From Diabrotica undecimpunctata (Eukaryota; Arthropoda; Insecta; Coleoptera; Chrysomelidae): DNA of 64,000 nt. This document shows positions 31,359-42,162 of this stretch, one piece after another. The notes beneath the pieces are model-generated. The model was not told the origin of the DNA, did not search any database, and saw only the letters and a program-made list of their open reading frames with translations. Position 1 is the stretch's first letter. Every line of letters starts with the position of its first letter. The position numbers were made by a program, and so were the translations under genes. The stretch spans positions 77,206,935-77,270,934 of the forward strand of contig NC_092809.1 in the NCBI RefSeq assembly GCF_040954645.1, in the 5' to 3' direction.

Positions 31359-33022
31359 TTAATTTTTATAAGTTTCACCAAGAGGACCAATATTAATTTC
31401 AATATTTGTTGTTGACAACAACAAACGAAGCAACTGAGAAAGTGATTTATCAGAGAGCAAACATCTGTGTTTCGATTTTATAAATTTCATGTTTGAAAAG
31501 CTGCTTTCACAAAGGTACGTGCTTCTAAGCATGGAACCCATTCTAAGACCTAATTTTCTTAAATTGGAATAATTTTCCTCCGGTAGCAATTTGAAACAGT
31601 GAGATCTTCTTCAATTTTCCTGAAGTCACCAAATCAATTGTAAAATTCTTCTCTAAGTGTTTAAATCCAATCCAAATCGGTTTAAAATGAAATTTCATTA
31701 AAGTCCTTCATTTCTTCAAAATGATCTTTACGGTTAAGAAAGAATGTGAAATCTTGCTTCTTTATTATTGACTTTAAGAGCTTAATTCTATTGTTAAATC
31801 CTTTTATATGACCATACAAGTTGGCAATATTCTGTTGTTTTCCTTGAAGCTTTAAGTTAATTCGTTCAAGATGAGAGGTCATGACGGTTAGAAATGCAGG
31901 GTCTCACAAACAGTTTGCTTCTTCCATTTGATTTTCAAATTCCGTAGTGCTGGAATTAACTTTATTTCTTAGGAAAAGGACAATTTCCTTGCATATAGAT
32001 AAGAAACGTTGCAAACAGTTTCCGGCGCTTAACCAACGAATCTGTGTGTAATATAAGTCTCCATATGCAGTATCCACTTCAGCCAAAAAATCACGAAACT
32101 TTCTCTGAGTGAGTGCTCGATTGCCCTTCTGACAACGTTTGTTATTTTAACAGCAACTTTCATGGCATCTGTTTGACGTAAGGATTTTCCACGTAAGACC
32201 TCTTGTTGAACAATGTAGTGTATAACAAGACAGTTGATATTATTTTGTCTTAAGAGTCAAGCAAACCCAGTTTTACTTTCCTCAATTCCCTTGGCTCCAT
32301 TGGTTACAATGTAAGAACATTTATCGAATCCTCCATAGTCAGATAAGGCTTTTTGTACCGCATCGAAAATTTCAGTTCCCATGGTTGTTCCATGTAATAG
32401 AATTAAACTGAGCATCTCCCCTGCTACAGTGAAGTCGTCTTGAATAATTCGAACAAAAATTACAAGTTGACTAACATTAGATTGATCAGTACTTTCGTCC
32501 AGACACAAAGAAAAAACCATGTATTTTTTAATTGTGATATACAACTTTTTAGAAACATATTCAATATTTCATATTCAATATGTTGCACATGTTTCGCGAT
32601 TGTTTGATGAGATACTGCAACTGTTTTGAACTTTTCGGCGATTTTTGGTTCATTAAATTGTTTTTTTTTGCGCATTTTCCTTGCACAATTCTTTATAAGG
32701 AGTCCACCAGTAAATGTTTTTTTTTGCTTTGGCAATTTCCATAGCTACTTCATAAGAAGCCACAAGACTACAGTTTTGATCACTATTTGACTTTTTGAAA
32801 AAAAATTGTTTGTTGTTTCAGTTTCTTCTTATATTGTTGAAACTTTTTCTCATGCAAGGAAGTATATTGAAGTGTAATATTATATTCTTTGGGAACTGAT
32901 AGAACTTGTATACACACAAGGTACTGTAGTTTATTAATATTGTTTGTGATCAAATAGTCGGTTTCCCATCGGTCATTATATGCTCGGTGTTCGTCCGCTA
33001 TTTTTCTTTTTTGAGAAGACAT
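31359..33022 (-). pseudogene. hAT-type transposase pseudogene (GTF2IRD2/ZBED-like)
   Basis: Minus-strand fragments spell a whole hAT-family transposase of the group related to GTF2IRD2, FAM200 and ZBED5. In order: an N-terminal segment RAYNDRWETDYLI with a damaged zinc-finger region (33022-32783); the KTFTGGLLIKNCARKM region; the catalytic start FSLCLDESTDQSNVSQLVIF (32544-32257); IRWLSAGNCLQRFLSI; LNLKLQGK-type NLKLQGKQQNIANLYGHIKG; and the C-terminal dimerisation block STYLCESSFSNMKFIKSKHR with SLSQLLRL (31589-31359). Several stops and frameshifts separate them. Terminal repeats and an 8-bp TSD were not found. Confidence 0.87.
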
Positions 33023-34470
33023 AGTTACAAACTATTTATTTCAAACTAAATTAATTACAACGAGCAGTTTGATCTTATTACTGGTAACTTACCTCTCATA
33101 AAAACTAATCACATCTACAAAAATATCAATACCATTCATATTTGTCACGACATTAACAAGTTGTTACGACGGACAAGCGATGTGCCAGAAGGAAGGAAGG
33201 TTTACATACAGCGTTGCCAGTTAAAGTAAAAATTCTTAAACTAGTGATATTTTTCTGCCTACTGTGTTTATTTTTTTATAACATAGATTTACATATATTC
33301 CGGATTCATGCGTTCATATTTTCTAAACGCAGAGTATCCATCTGTGCCGCATGCGACAGACCTGGCCGTAAACACATTAGTGCGGCTGAAAGACACAGAT
33401 ATGTTTTGACAGAAATTACAGAACAAGCCTTCTGGATACTATTAGACCAGACTTTCTATAAGTCTAGTTATAGAAATTGTTTTTAGAAAATTTGGAGGTC
33501 TGTGTACGGATATGCCTAATCCCTGAAGTTATATTAAAATAATAAAAGTAAGTTGTACCGTACGCAAATATGTTCCTGACACTCTCATAATAGTGTACGT
33601 CTCTTCCATTCCCTTTCTGATTATTATTTCAAGTTCCAGGTATTTCTATAGCTGTATTCTGCATTATCTCTTGTCGACGAAACATTCTCATAAGAACAAA
33701 ATTATTAGCGCGTGCTTGAGGAAATGTACATGTTAATTACTGGATGTGGAAATTTGATGTCATCTCCAACTGACGCTAAACGTTCTTCATCTACATTTGC
33801 TACGAAGGTATATCGACATGTCAAATAATCGTTCCAAATTGAATATGAAAGAATATTCATGTCGCTACTGGCAATGATAGGAAAATTATGCGTTTCAGAA
33901 ACAAAGAATATAAATGTATTTGTAGATGTTAAGGAACTGTGACAATGTATGTAATAGAGTTGGACGAAAACAATAATTCTGGAATAATAATATATTGTAA
34001 CTGCGATTTTAGTATCATGGATTTGGTTCATTAGAATATGTGAAAGAAATGGAATGTGGACATTCATTACTAAGGACATGTTAGCTTATGCAAACATAAA
34101 CATCAGTCAAGAACATATAACCTTTTTTTTAATTTAAGATGTAACTACTGACAAAATTCAAATCACTACATTAATCCTACGTCAGTTTGTCTACATCTTT
34201 GTTTAGCTCGAAATACATATATCGAGGACGCCAAGTTCAAGTATCATTTATTGGGTCAAATATTTTTCTGGGTATTTTCGTCGAAAATTATAAAAATCTA
34301 TTTTCATCTGTTTTAAAAAGCACCTATGTGTCAGGGCCATACATTAGGATTGGGCGTATTAAGATTCTGTGAAGCAATATCTTTGTTTTTATTAGTATAT
34401 AATGACATCTAAGGTATTTGATAAATCCATAATAATTTCTGTTTGCAAGTGTTAATCTTCGGCTCAACTT
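33023..34470. other. Unassigned stretch with two weak frames
   Basis: Holds a 90-codon plus frame (33214-33486) with a hydrophobic N-terminus and the motif ICAACDRPGRKH, and a 124-codon minus frame (33705-34079). Neither has a domain I recognise. Either might be a diverged TE or exon. Confidence 0.3.
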
Positions 34471-35113
34471 TTACGATATTATGGTCATGGTGTTTACCAT
34501 AATTCTCAGAGATCTCTTGCACCACTTAAACCAATGTTTAAGTTTGGTCCAATGTTTCTGATTCTCTAGGACCGTTCCTGGTGCTATTAGCTTTGCTTTG
34601 CTTTCGTTGATAATTAGACCCATAGCATCTGCTGCATTTGAGAGTGCTGCGTATATCTCCTTGTTGTTATGGGTAGTGTGGGCGACAAGGTCTAAGTTAT
34701 CTGAATAGGCCAATATTGGGTAGATTTATAAAATATTGTACTTTTGTACCTTGGTTGTTCAGTTCTGGAACTCTAATAACTTTTTTTAGTGCAATGTTTA
34801 AAATGAGGCACCTCAACGCATTATCCTGTTCTTGTTGGTGTTGGATTGTTTGGAATAGCTATTTGGCATTTTTACTTTACAATTGACTTTTGACATGATC
34901 ATCTTTACCCACGTTATCAGTTTAACAGGTACTTTGAATTCTTCATTGTTTCAAATTTGTTTCGTATTGCGCTATCATACGCTACTTTGAAGTCTACAAA
35001 CAAGTTGATGGTGCTTAACACGAATATCAAGTTTTTTGTTAACCGACCAGGTCAGAATCCACTTTGATATTTCACTTTGATATTTAATAGAATTTCTTTA
35101 GAGTATGCGGTCA
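34471..35113 (-). pseudogene. LINE RT fragment with mutated active site
   Basis: Minus strand reads a damaged Q.GFRPGRST region, NLFVDFKVAYDSAIRNKFE with the first palm aspartate, then AYSDNLDLVAHT where AYADDLDLVAHT is usual, and MGLIINESKAKLI. Both the alanine and the second catalytic aspartate of the ADD box are changed. Truncated at both ends. The LINE tail at 35114 abuts its 5' side. Confidence 0.8.
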
Positions 35114-37480
35114 AAGATTCTTCTTCTTCTTCTTCCTTCTTATATGTAGGCTATAAAGCCTGTTTATTCTTTAATATTAGCCTCCTAAATTATTTAAATT
35201 GTCGCACTATCTTTTTCTTGGTCTGCCAATACTTTTTCGGCCATTTGGTGACTTATCTCGTACTCTGCGTACTATTCTATCCTCTGCCATTCTACTACTG
35301 TGTTCGTTCCACTCCTGTTTCCGTTTTTTCGCCCACCCATTTATGTCTTCTATATTGCATGCTCTTCTTATATTTTCGCTTCTCTCCCTACCCAACAAAC
35401 TTTTCCCTGATATTCGTCGGAGTATTTTCATCTCTATTTTCATCTGTTTTGTTTCTAGTAGTCGTCTTGTTTTAGATGTGTCAGGTCTTGTCTCCGCCGT
35501 GTATGTTAATATAGGTCTAATTGCTGCTTTATAGATTCTTGTCTTTGTGTCTTGTCTTAGGTGTTTGTTCTTCCAGATTGTGTCATTAAGAGATCCCGCC
35601 GCTTTACTTGCTTTTAAGCTTTGTTGTCGTACTTCTTCTTCAACATCTCCTTAACTAGTTATATCTATTTCCAGATGTCTAAACCTTGCTTCCTGCTTTA
35701 TTGTTTTCCCATCAATTTCGATTTTACATCGTAGTGGGTATTTACATGTTGTCATACATTTGTTTTTTTCTGCTGATATTATCATATTGTATTTCTTGGC
35801 TGTTGTATTGAAGATGTGTGTTAATCTTTGGAGCTCGTCTTCTGTCTCCGTGATTAATGCGGCGTCGTCTGCATAACATAATATTTGGATTTCTTTGTTC
35901 CCCATTCTGTAACTATGACCTTTACGTACTGCTTGTATTATTTCGTCCATTATTATATTAAAAAGAAGTGGGCTTAATGAGTCACCCTGTCTGACTTCGC
36001 TTTGTACTGGTATACCCTGTTAGTTTTCCATTTATCTTTGCCTGTATTCGATTATGGAAGTAGATGTTTTCGATGGTTTGAATAATATTGATTGGTATGT
36101 TTCTTTTATACAGTAGGTGTAAGACGTATTCGACTTATATGCGATCGAAAGCCTTTGCCAGATCTATAAAACACATGATATGCTGGTTTATTGTACTCGA
36201 TGACCTTTTCTGTGATTTGTCTTAGTACAAATATAGCATCTACGCAGGATCTTCCGAATCTGAATACTTGTTGTTCATCTGATAAATTTGTTAGTTTATT
36301 GATTTTGTTGGTTAGGACATTTGTTTTGAGCTTAAGTGCGGTGTTCAGTAGATTTATACCTCTATAATTGTTGAGGTCTTCTTTATCTCCTTTCGTGAAC
36401 ATTGGTATCATTATGCTCTTTCTCCTTGCGTCTGGTATCCTTCAGTGCAATATTAGTTTTTGTATAAGTTTTGTCATCTCTAGGGTTATACTTTCTCCTC
36501 CGTGTTTTAGAAGCTCGTTGGCTATTCCGTCTGGTCCAGGATTCTGAGAATTCCAGTTGTTCAAACATTTTAGTCTGAAACTTTCTTTTATTTATCTTGT
36601 GGACATCTCATATCTTTTAAGTTCCTTATAAAATTAATGAGTTGTTCGTAGTTGGCTTTGTTGAATAAGCCTCTATGCATGGTTCTTCTTTCTTGTGACT
36701 TGCTCACATTCAGCATTCAACCAATCAGTGCTTTGTACTGATTTTAATTTTTTTACCCCTTAATGGTTCCCATTTCTGGTTTATTGTGGGATTGCGACAA
36801 TTGCGACATTGTGGAAATTTGACAATTAGGTCACTAATCACAATTTTGATGCTACTTCGAGTGCTTGTGTCATAAGTAGATTCCAATTATTCGTAAATTT
36901 TTTCCTTTTGTTCTTCTTTATTTTCTTGGGTTGGTGCATGTGAATTGATTATACTCAAATTAAAGAATTTCCCTTGATTCTTAGAATACTTTTTCTAATA
37001 AATACTTTTTCTGCGGCTGATCAGCTAAAGTCAAGGACTCTTTGCCGTGATCTACATAGAACTGTCAACGCAGTTTCGAATTTCTGTATGGTATTTTAAA
37101 CAGCTGCGCTATATATCTTGGTGTAATCTGTGTTGTCTTATTTGTCCTATACCTTGTATTTGGTTACCTTTTCACAAACTAACCTTTCGCTTTGATAGAA
37201 TATTCGTACATTCCAGGTGAAGATTTTTAGGTCCCTTATTTGTTTCGTAGTTTGGATAGTTTCTGGAAGTTCCATCCAATATTTTATTTTTACAAGATGC
37301 TGATGTGAGCCTCACGTCCAACCCCCCAACCTGGAGGAAAAAGGATTCTTGTATGGGGTTTGCCGTATATTTTATATCTTAGTCGAAGTGGCATTTAGGA
37401 CCGGTTAGGGCGTTCCTCTATCCACTACCTGGAGACGTGTCCGATGGGAGATAGACAACATTGATGATTATCCAGTGTAC
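35114..37480 (-). pseudogene. Long, degenerate LINE with (GAA)n tail
   Basis: Minus-strand LINE about 2.4 kb long. From 5' to 3': a possible 5' UTR (37310-37480), APE start KIFTWNVRIFYQS near 37200, a shortened and stop-rich endonuclease to about 36600, RT with NPGPDGIANELLKHGG, RKSIMIPMFTKGDKEDLNNY, CYADDAALITE (active site intact), the thumb block TRIYKAAIRPILTYTAET, MKILRRISGK and GRKSIGRPRKR. It ends with (GAA)n, seen as TTCTTCTTCTTC at 35117. Same family as the two short inserts at 27446 and 27600. Many stops make it non-coding. Confidence 0.82.
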
Positions 37481-38028
37481 ATTATGTTTTGTAATGGTAC
37501 ATTATCACAATCGCAGGAGATTTGTTACAAAGTCACTGTTACAATTGTTTACCACACCTCTACCAACACGAGATATTTGAATCATAAGTAATAATATATT
37601 TTAAACGATGACAGGCTAATATTGTTTTTTGCAGAATTGCTAATTAGAATATAATTATACACAGGAAAAGTAGTACTTATTGTGTACTATATGACCGTCA
37701 CAACAAAAACTACTGACATTGTTACAAGTCGCTTTTTGTATTTCCTGTCGAGAGTGTAATAGACCCCCTTTAAATTTCGTTATACATTATATTCCGGTGT
37801 AACAGTCTGTGATACGAAATATCTACACGTTGACAAAAATAATTTGTAGTATTCTTTTTTTGCTAATTTCATAATTAGTCAAATTATTTATCAAAATAAG
37901 TCAAATTATTTTGACTGTAAGTTTAACACTTTCAGCTCCTCTGCAATATTTTAAAGCAGCAATGTGATGCCAGTATACAAAATTGTCTTTAACTCAGTTA
38001 TATCAGTTGAATTATATATAAAAAATAG

Positions 38029-38033
<5 letters not shown>
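37481..38033. other. Non-coding gap
   Basis: No supported feature. Confidence 0.5.

Positions 38034-38112
<79 letters not shown>
38034..38112. repeat. (TA)n array
   Basis: About 39 uninterrupted TA units directly against a LINE (GAT)n tail. Confidence 0.9.
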
Positions 38113-38114
<2 letters not shown>

Positions 38115-38345
38115 TCATCATAAGTTGGCGCTACAGCTGTTCGTGAGCCCTGGCCTGCCTCAAAACATTCTTCCACCTTTCCCTGTCAGTGTCTGGCTTC
38201 TCCATTCCCTTACTCCAATCTCCCTTAAATCGTCCAGATACCTGAGTTTGGTCGTTCTCTTCTTCTTCTTCTTCCGACGAGCCCATTTAGCATGGTTATG
38301 TTAGAAGGATCACTTTCATCCATCCGCATAACGTGGCCCACCATC
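38113..38345 (-). pseudogene. LINE C-terminal fragment with (GAT)n tail
   Basis: Minus strand encodes KMVGHVMRMDESDPSNI, then a GRRRRRTTKLRYLDDL and WRSQTLTGKGG block, the C-terminal region of a LINE like that at 5011-5813. One shift separates the parts. The 3' end reads ATCATCATCAT on the plus strand, a (GAT)n tail that abuts the (TA)n target. Confidence 0.75.
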
Positions 38346-38785
38346 TTAATGGGTTTATTTTGATGGTTTGTTTGAATTAAGTATGTATATATAGAAATAT
38401 AAAATTGTCCCCTCCTGAAATGAAAAAAAAAATTACAAGCGCTAGAGAGTCGTCATGCAAACTCGTTCATGCTGCATGACGCGTTAGAGCGTCTGTAATT
38501 CTAGAAAGAGTAGCAATAATAGTTTTGGAATAGATACGGAAATTGATTAAAAATTTTATTGCAAAAATTTTTTATTAATTATAGAAAAAACAAAATAAAA
38601 ATGCAAGCAAAATATTATACAATATATCATATATACAGATTGGACTAACAATCAGGAATGGCTAATTATCCCCTTAATGGATGGTCCGAATTATACAAAA
38701 CAAGGGATACACCTATTTAACAATATAAAAATTTGAAATTTTATGTTTGTAACGTTGCCAGATTTACCATTTTACCATTAGAAAC
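38346..38785. other. Non-coding gap left of second LTR element
   Basis: No gene. Near 38440-38490 a CATGCAAACTCGTTCATGC-type imperfect palindrome with AGAGCGTC/GACG elements is visible; its meaning is unknown. Confidence 0.4.
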
Positions 38786-40071
38786 GCCAATGTAAATTTA
38801 AAATAAACTATCTTTAAATTGATATTCTTATAAAACTAATTAAATTCTATAGACAATGTAAAATTTAAACAAACTATCTTCAAAATTGAAATTGTTATGA
38901 CACTAACTAAATTATATTAACAAAATTTTGTACCTTTCTTTCACTGAATGCCTAAATGAACTGTTTTCTACTATATAGATTCTAATCACCACTGAATGTC
39001 TTCGTACTTCAGTTATCCTTGTTTTTTGTGAAATTACTTTTTCCAATTATCAGCTTCTACCAATTTAAGATATAGTTTTCTTCACCAGCATTTATACACC
39101 ACCAACCAAACCAGCAAACAGCATTTATATTTATTCTTCTTTTCAATATACCAATATCCAATTATTATAAGTTGATTTATACTAATCTCCAACCATAATA
39201 TAATTTAATTTCTTCCAATATACCTTTTTTTATCTTCAATAATTATTTGTGTATAATTATAAATGTGCATTAAATTATATGCATAATTTTTAATCTTCAT
39301 TTAACTCACTATATTAAACAATTGGACTATCTCCAACTAACTTTCATATTTCTTATTAAACTGCTTGACTGACTTACTAAAACTGTGAACAATTGACTTC
39401 ACTAATTAATTGTGTCTATCTTCTACTAACTTTCATAATAAACTGCTTGACTTCTGACTAAAAACTTCCATCTTGAATCCAAATCACGGGTATTTATATC
39501 TTTTTGGATATTCTAGAACCATCTGGTAAGAGATCATGTTCCAATTTCGTTCTATTTCTTCGATATGGATGTTCTCGAAAAAATATCTGTTCCATCCACC
39601 GACATAATCATTATTCCAGAATGTTCGACCGTAAACAATGGTCACACTCTGCACTCTGGAGAATTCGTTAATGTTCCATTGATAATTTTGTTGACATTTA
39701 GGCTTTTCAGATCAGAATAAACATTCAAATTAGTAACTAACACTCTAATTTAATAAAATACACATTTCAAACAATATATTATTATAACCCCACTTTATAT
39801 TCGTAAATATTTCCTAAAATGTCACTTGGAGACAGAGTTTGTATAGTTGGTTGCCTAGTCACATGGCTCACTTAAATATATTTACAACATTAAAATACAA
39901 CTTTTTACACTTATTATATGCTAATTTATTAAAAATGCCCTCACATAAATATATTTTTATAAAATTCTCTAGTATATAACTTATTTAAAATAATCAAATA
40001 CTTTTTTATATCTAATATTATGTAGTATATAACTTATAAATTATTTTCTATAAACAATATCTGTTTCAACA
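38786..40071 (-). repeat. 3' LTR, outer end truncated
   Basis: Homologous to 44046-45329 with no difference that I could see. The outer ~150 bp are missing: the homology starts abruptly at GCCAATGTAAAT. It ends CTGTTTCAACA at the polypurine tract. Confidence 0.85.
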
Positions 40072-40081
40072 CCCCAAAATT
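40072..40081 (-). promoter_or_regulatory. Polypurine tract region
   Basis: Element sense AATTTTGGGG immediately precedes the TGTTGAAACAG start of the 3' LTR. Confidence 0.6.
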
Positions 40082-40576
40082 AAATTTAAAATAAATAATT
40101 TACTTATTATTTTTTTAAATATTAATTTTCTTATCCACATACCTTAGTAATTATAATAAATGAAATAATTTAATTTCCTATTTTAATTGTTCTATCAAAT
40201 ACATCCCTGTTCGCTGTCTATGTCAAAACAAAGAACAACGTAGCACAGTTCGGCTATTCTATGGTCAAACTGTCATGTCAAATGGAGAATGGATTTTATC
40301 AGAGAATAAAATATAACCTTAATTAAAAATATAATCTATATTGTGTTCTGTTTATTTATAGACAAAATCTAGGAAGTATTTCCATTCAAAATAACTTTCA
40401 TCAATATAAATTGGTAAGTTTTTCCACTTTATTATATTAGAAAGACATTTATTTATAGAATCAATTTTGTATCTAACCCCAAATTATGATTTTTAGGGTA
40501 CAAAATAATTTCCATATGTATCAGACAATAAATATGATGTCAAAATTGATTCAAAATAATGAAATCTACCATCTAC
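40082..40576 (-). other. Non-coding remainder of Gypsy-type element
   Basis: About 500 AT-rich bases between the truncated pol and the 3' LTR, where RNase H and integrase would be expected. No trace of either could be read. Confidence 0.55.
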
Positions 40577-42066
40577 TTAACAAATCAAGTCTATTGAATA
40601 AAATGGATATATCAGTAAGCTGTTAGTGTTAAGTTTATAACCTAGATATATCACTACTTTTTGAAAAATTGTACATTTTTCTTGATTTATTTTTAGTCCA
40701 ACTTTGTCTAATCTGTTTATTATAATTTTTAGGTGTTTCTCATGATCTTCAGCCGTTTTAGAAACAATTAATATATCACCAATGTAGTGAATTACAAAAT
40801 GTTCATATTGATCCAAAATATCATGAAGACATCTACATAGAACACTGCAAGATGATTGAAGTCCAAATGGTACTAGTTTGAATTGATATACTACTCCATC
40901 TATCTGAAATCCTGTATACTGTCTACTTTTTCTTTCTAGAGGTATTAACCAGAAACTATGCTGTAAATCGATTTTAGTGAAAAATGATATTCCTGTAATT
41001 CTTCCTAATATTCCATCTATACTCATTGGTGCTTCAAATTGCTTTTCAGTAATCTTGTTAATATTCCTTGCATCCAAACATAACCTGATTTCACCTGATC
41101 TTTTTCGTACTACTACTATGGGGTTAATAAAACGTGTGTCTGCCTTCTCAATGATCCCATCTTCTAACATATTATTAATTGTTTTGTTTACTTCTTCTCT
41201 GTATTTATATGTTATTGGGTATGATTTTGTTTTAAAATCTTTTTCTTCTTTAACTTTTATACTATGGATATAATTTTGTGCAATTCTATTTTCTTTATTG
41301 ACAAGTCCCTTGTGTTGCTGCAATATGGAAATGACTATTGATTTATATTCTTCAGGGCAATTTAAAACTTTTATCACATCTTCTTCTTTACAAATAAAAT
41401 TATTCTTCATTATGTACTCATTATTCCTTGCTTCCAATTTTACGCACTCCGCCTCGTAGGCATCCATCTGCTTAAAATTTCCATTCCTTAAATATTCACT
41501 ACAATAATTATTCTTTACATTCTTTTGGGACATTTCCCTATCATCAAAATACATTTCTTCTTCATAAACATCATTATTTTCTTTTAATAATATCCTATCA
41601 ACTCTTATTCCTTCTTCCACCTCATCTTTCTGCATAAATTTAATTATTTGCCCTTCCAAAGTTACCATTTTTTCTTCAAAATCTATCTTTACTTTCTTCT
41701 TTTCCAATTCATCATTTCCCATTAATATATCAACACATAAATCCTTGACAATAAATCCTTGCATATTAATTTCTTTATTAAAAATATTAATTTTAAAATT
41801 GGCTAGTTTATCAATTTCACCCAACTTCTTATTATTTGCACCAACAATTTTAATTTTTGGAATCTTTATTATATCTGATAATTTTAATGTATTAAAAATA
41901 AAATTCTCCGAGACTAAAGTACTTTCTGAACCAGTATCTATCATAATCTTAATCATTTTATTTTTGGCCAAAGCATTTATATAAATTAAATTAATAGATT
42001 CAATAATTTTCTCTTCATCTAAAGAAATAAATTCAGAAGGTTTTTCATAATAGCAATGGCCTAACT
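40577..42066 (-). pseudogene. pol: Protease-RT of Gypsy-type element, truncated, YIGD box
   Basis: The open frame 40577-41971 (464 codons, apparent ATG at 41971; upstream residues GHCYYEKPSEFISLDEEK continue to the LINE insert). A retropepsin with MIDTGSESTLV opens it, followed by ILMGNDEL. RT shows IIEKADTRFINPIVVVRKRS, LCLDARNINKIT, FFTKIDLQHSFW, LVPFGLQSS and then HYIGDILIVS. The usual Y-x-D-D box reads Y-I-G-D, so one of the two metal-binding aspartates is glycine. The frame ends soon after the thumb YLGYKL with an unrelated tail; connection, RNase H and integrase are missing. Confidence 0.85.
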
Positions 42067-42135
42067 GAAGATAGACAAACGTTTGCCACCATAACCGCTA
42101 ACCTCCATTGATGGAGACGGCACTTGAAGAAGAAG
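42067..42135 (+). mobile_element. 69-bp LINE 3' end inserted at gag-pro junction
   Basis: A tiny plus-strand insert ending GAAGAAGAAG, flanked by AATGGCCTAACT at 42055-42066 and 42136-42147. Its sequence reads as the last codons of a LINE (DRQTFATITANL, then GDGT and stop in the next frame). Insert plus TSD is 81 bp, a multiple of three, but on the element strand it adds a TAG that blocks gag-pro read-through. Confidence 0.85.
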
Positions 42136-42162
42136 AATGGCCTAACTTGTAATTCAGAAAGT

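Noticed and set aside
33705..34079. 124-codon minus-strand ORF as a host exon
   Set aside because: No signal, splice context or recognisable domain; left as unassigned.
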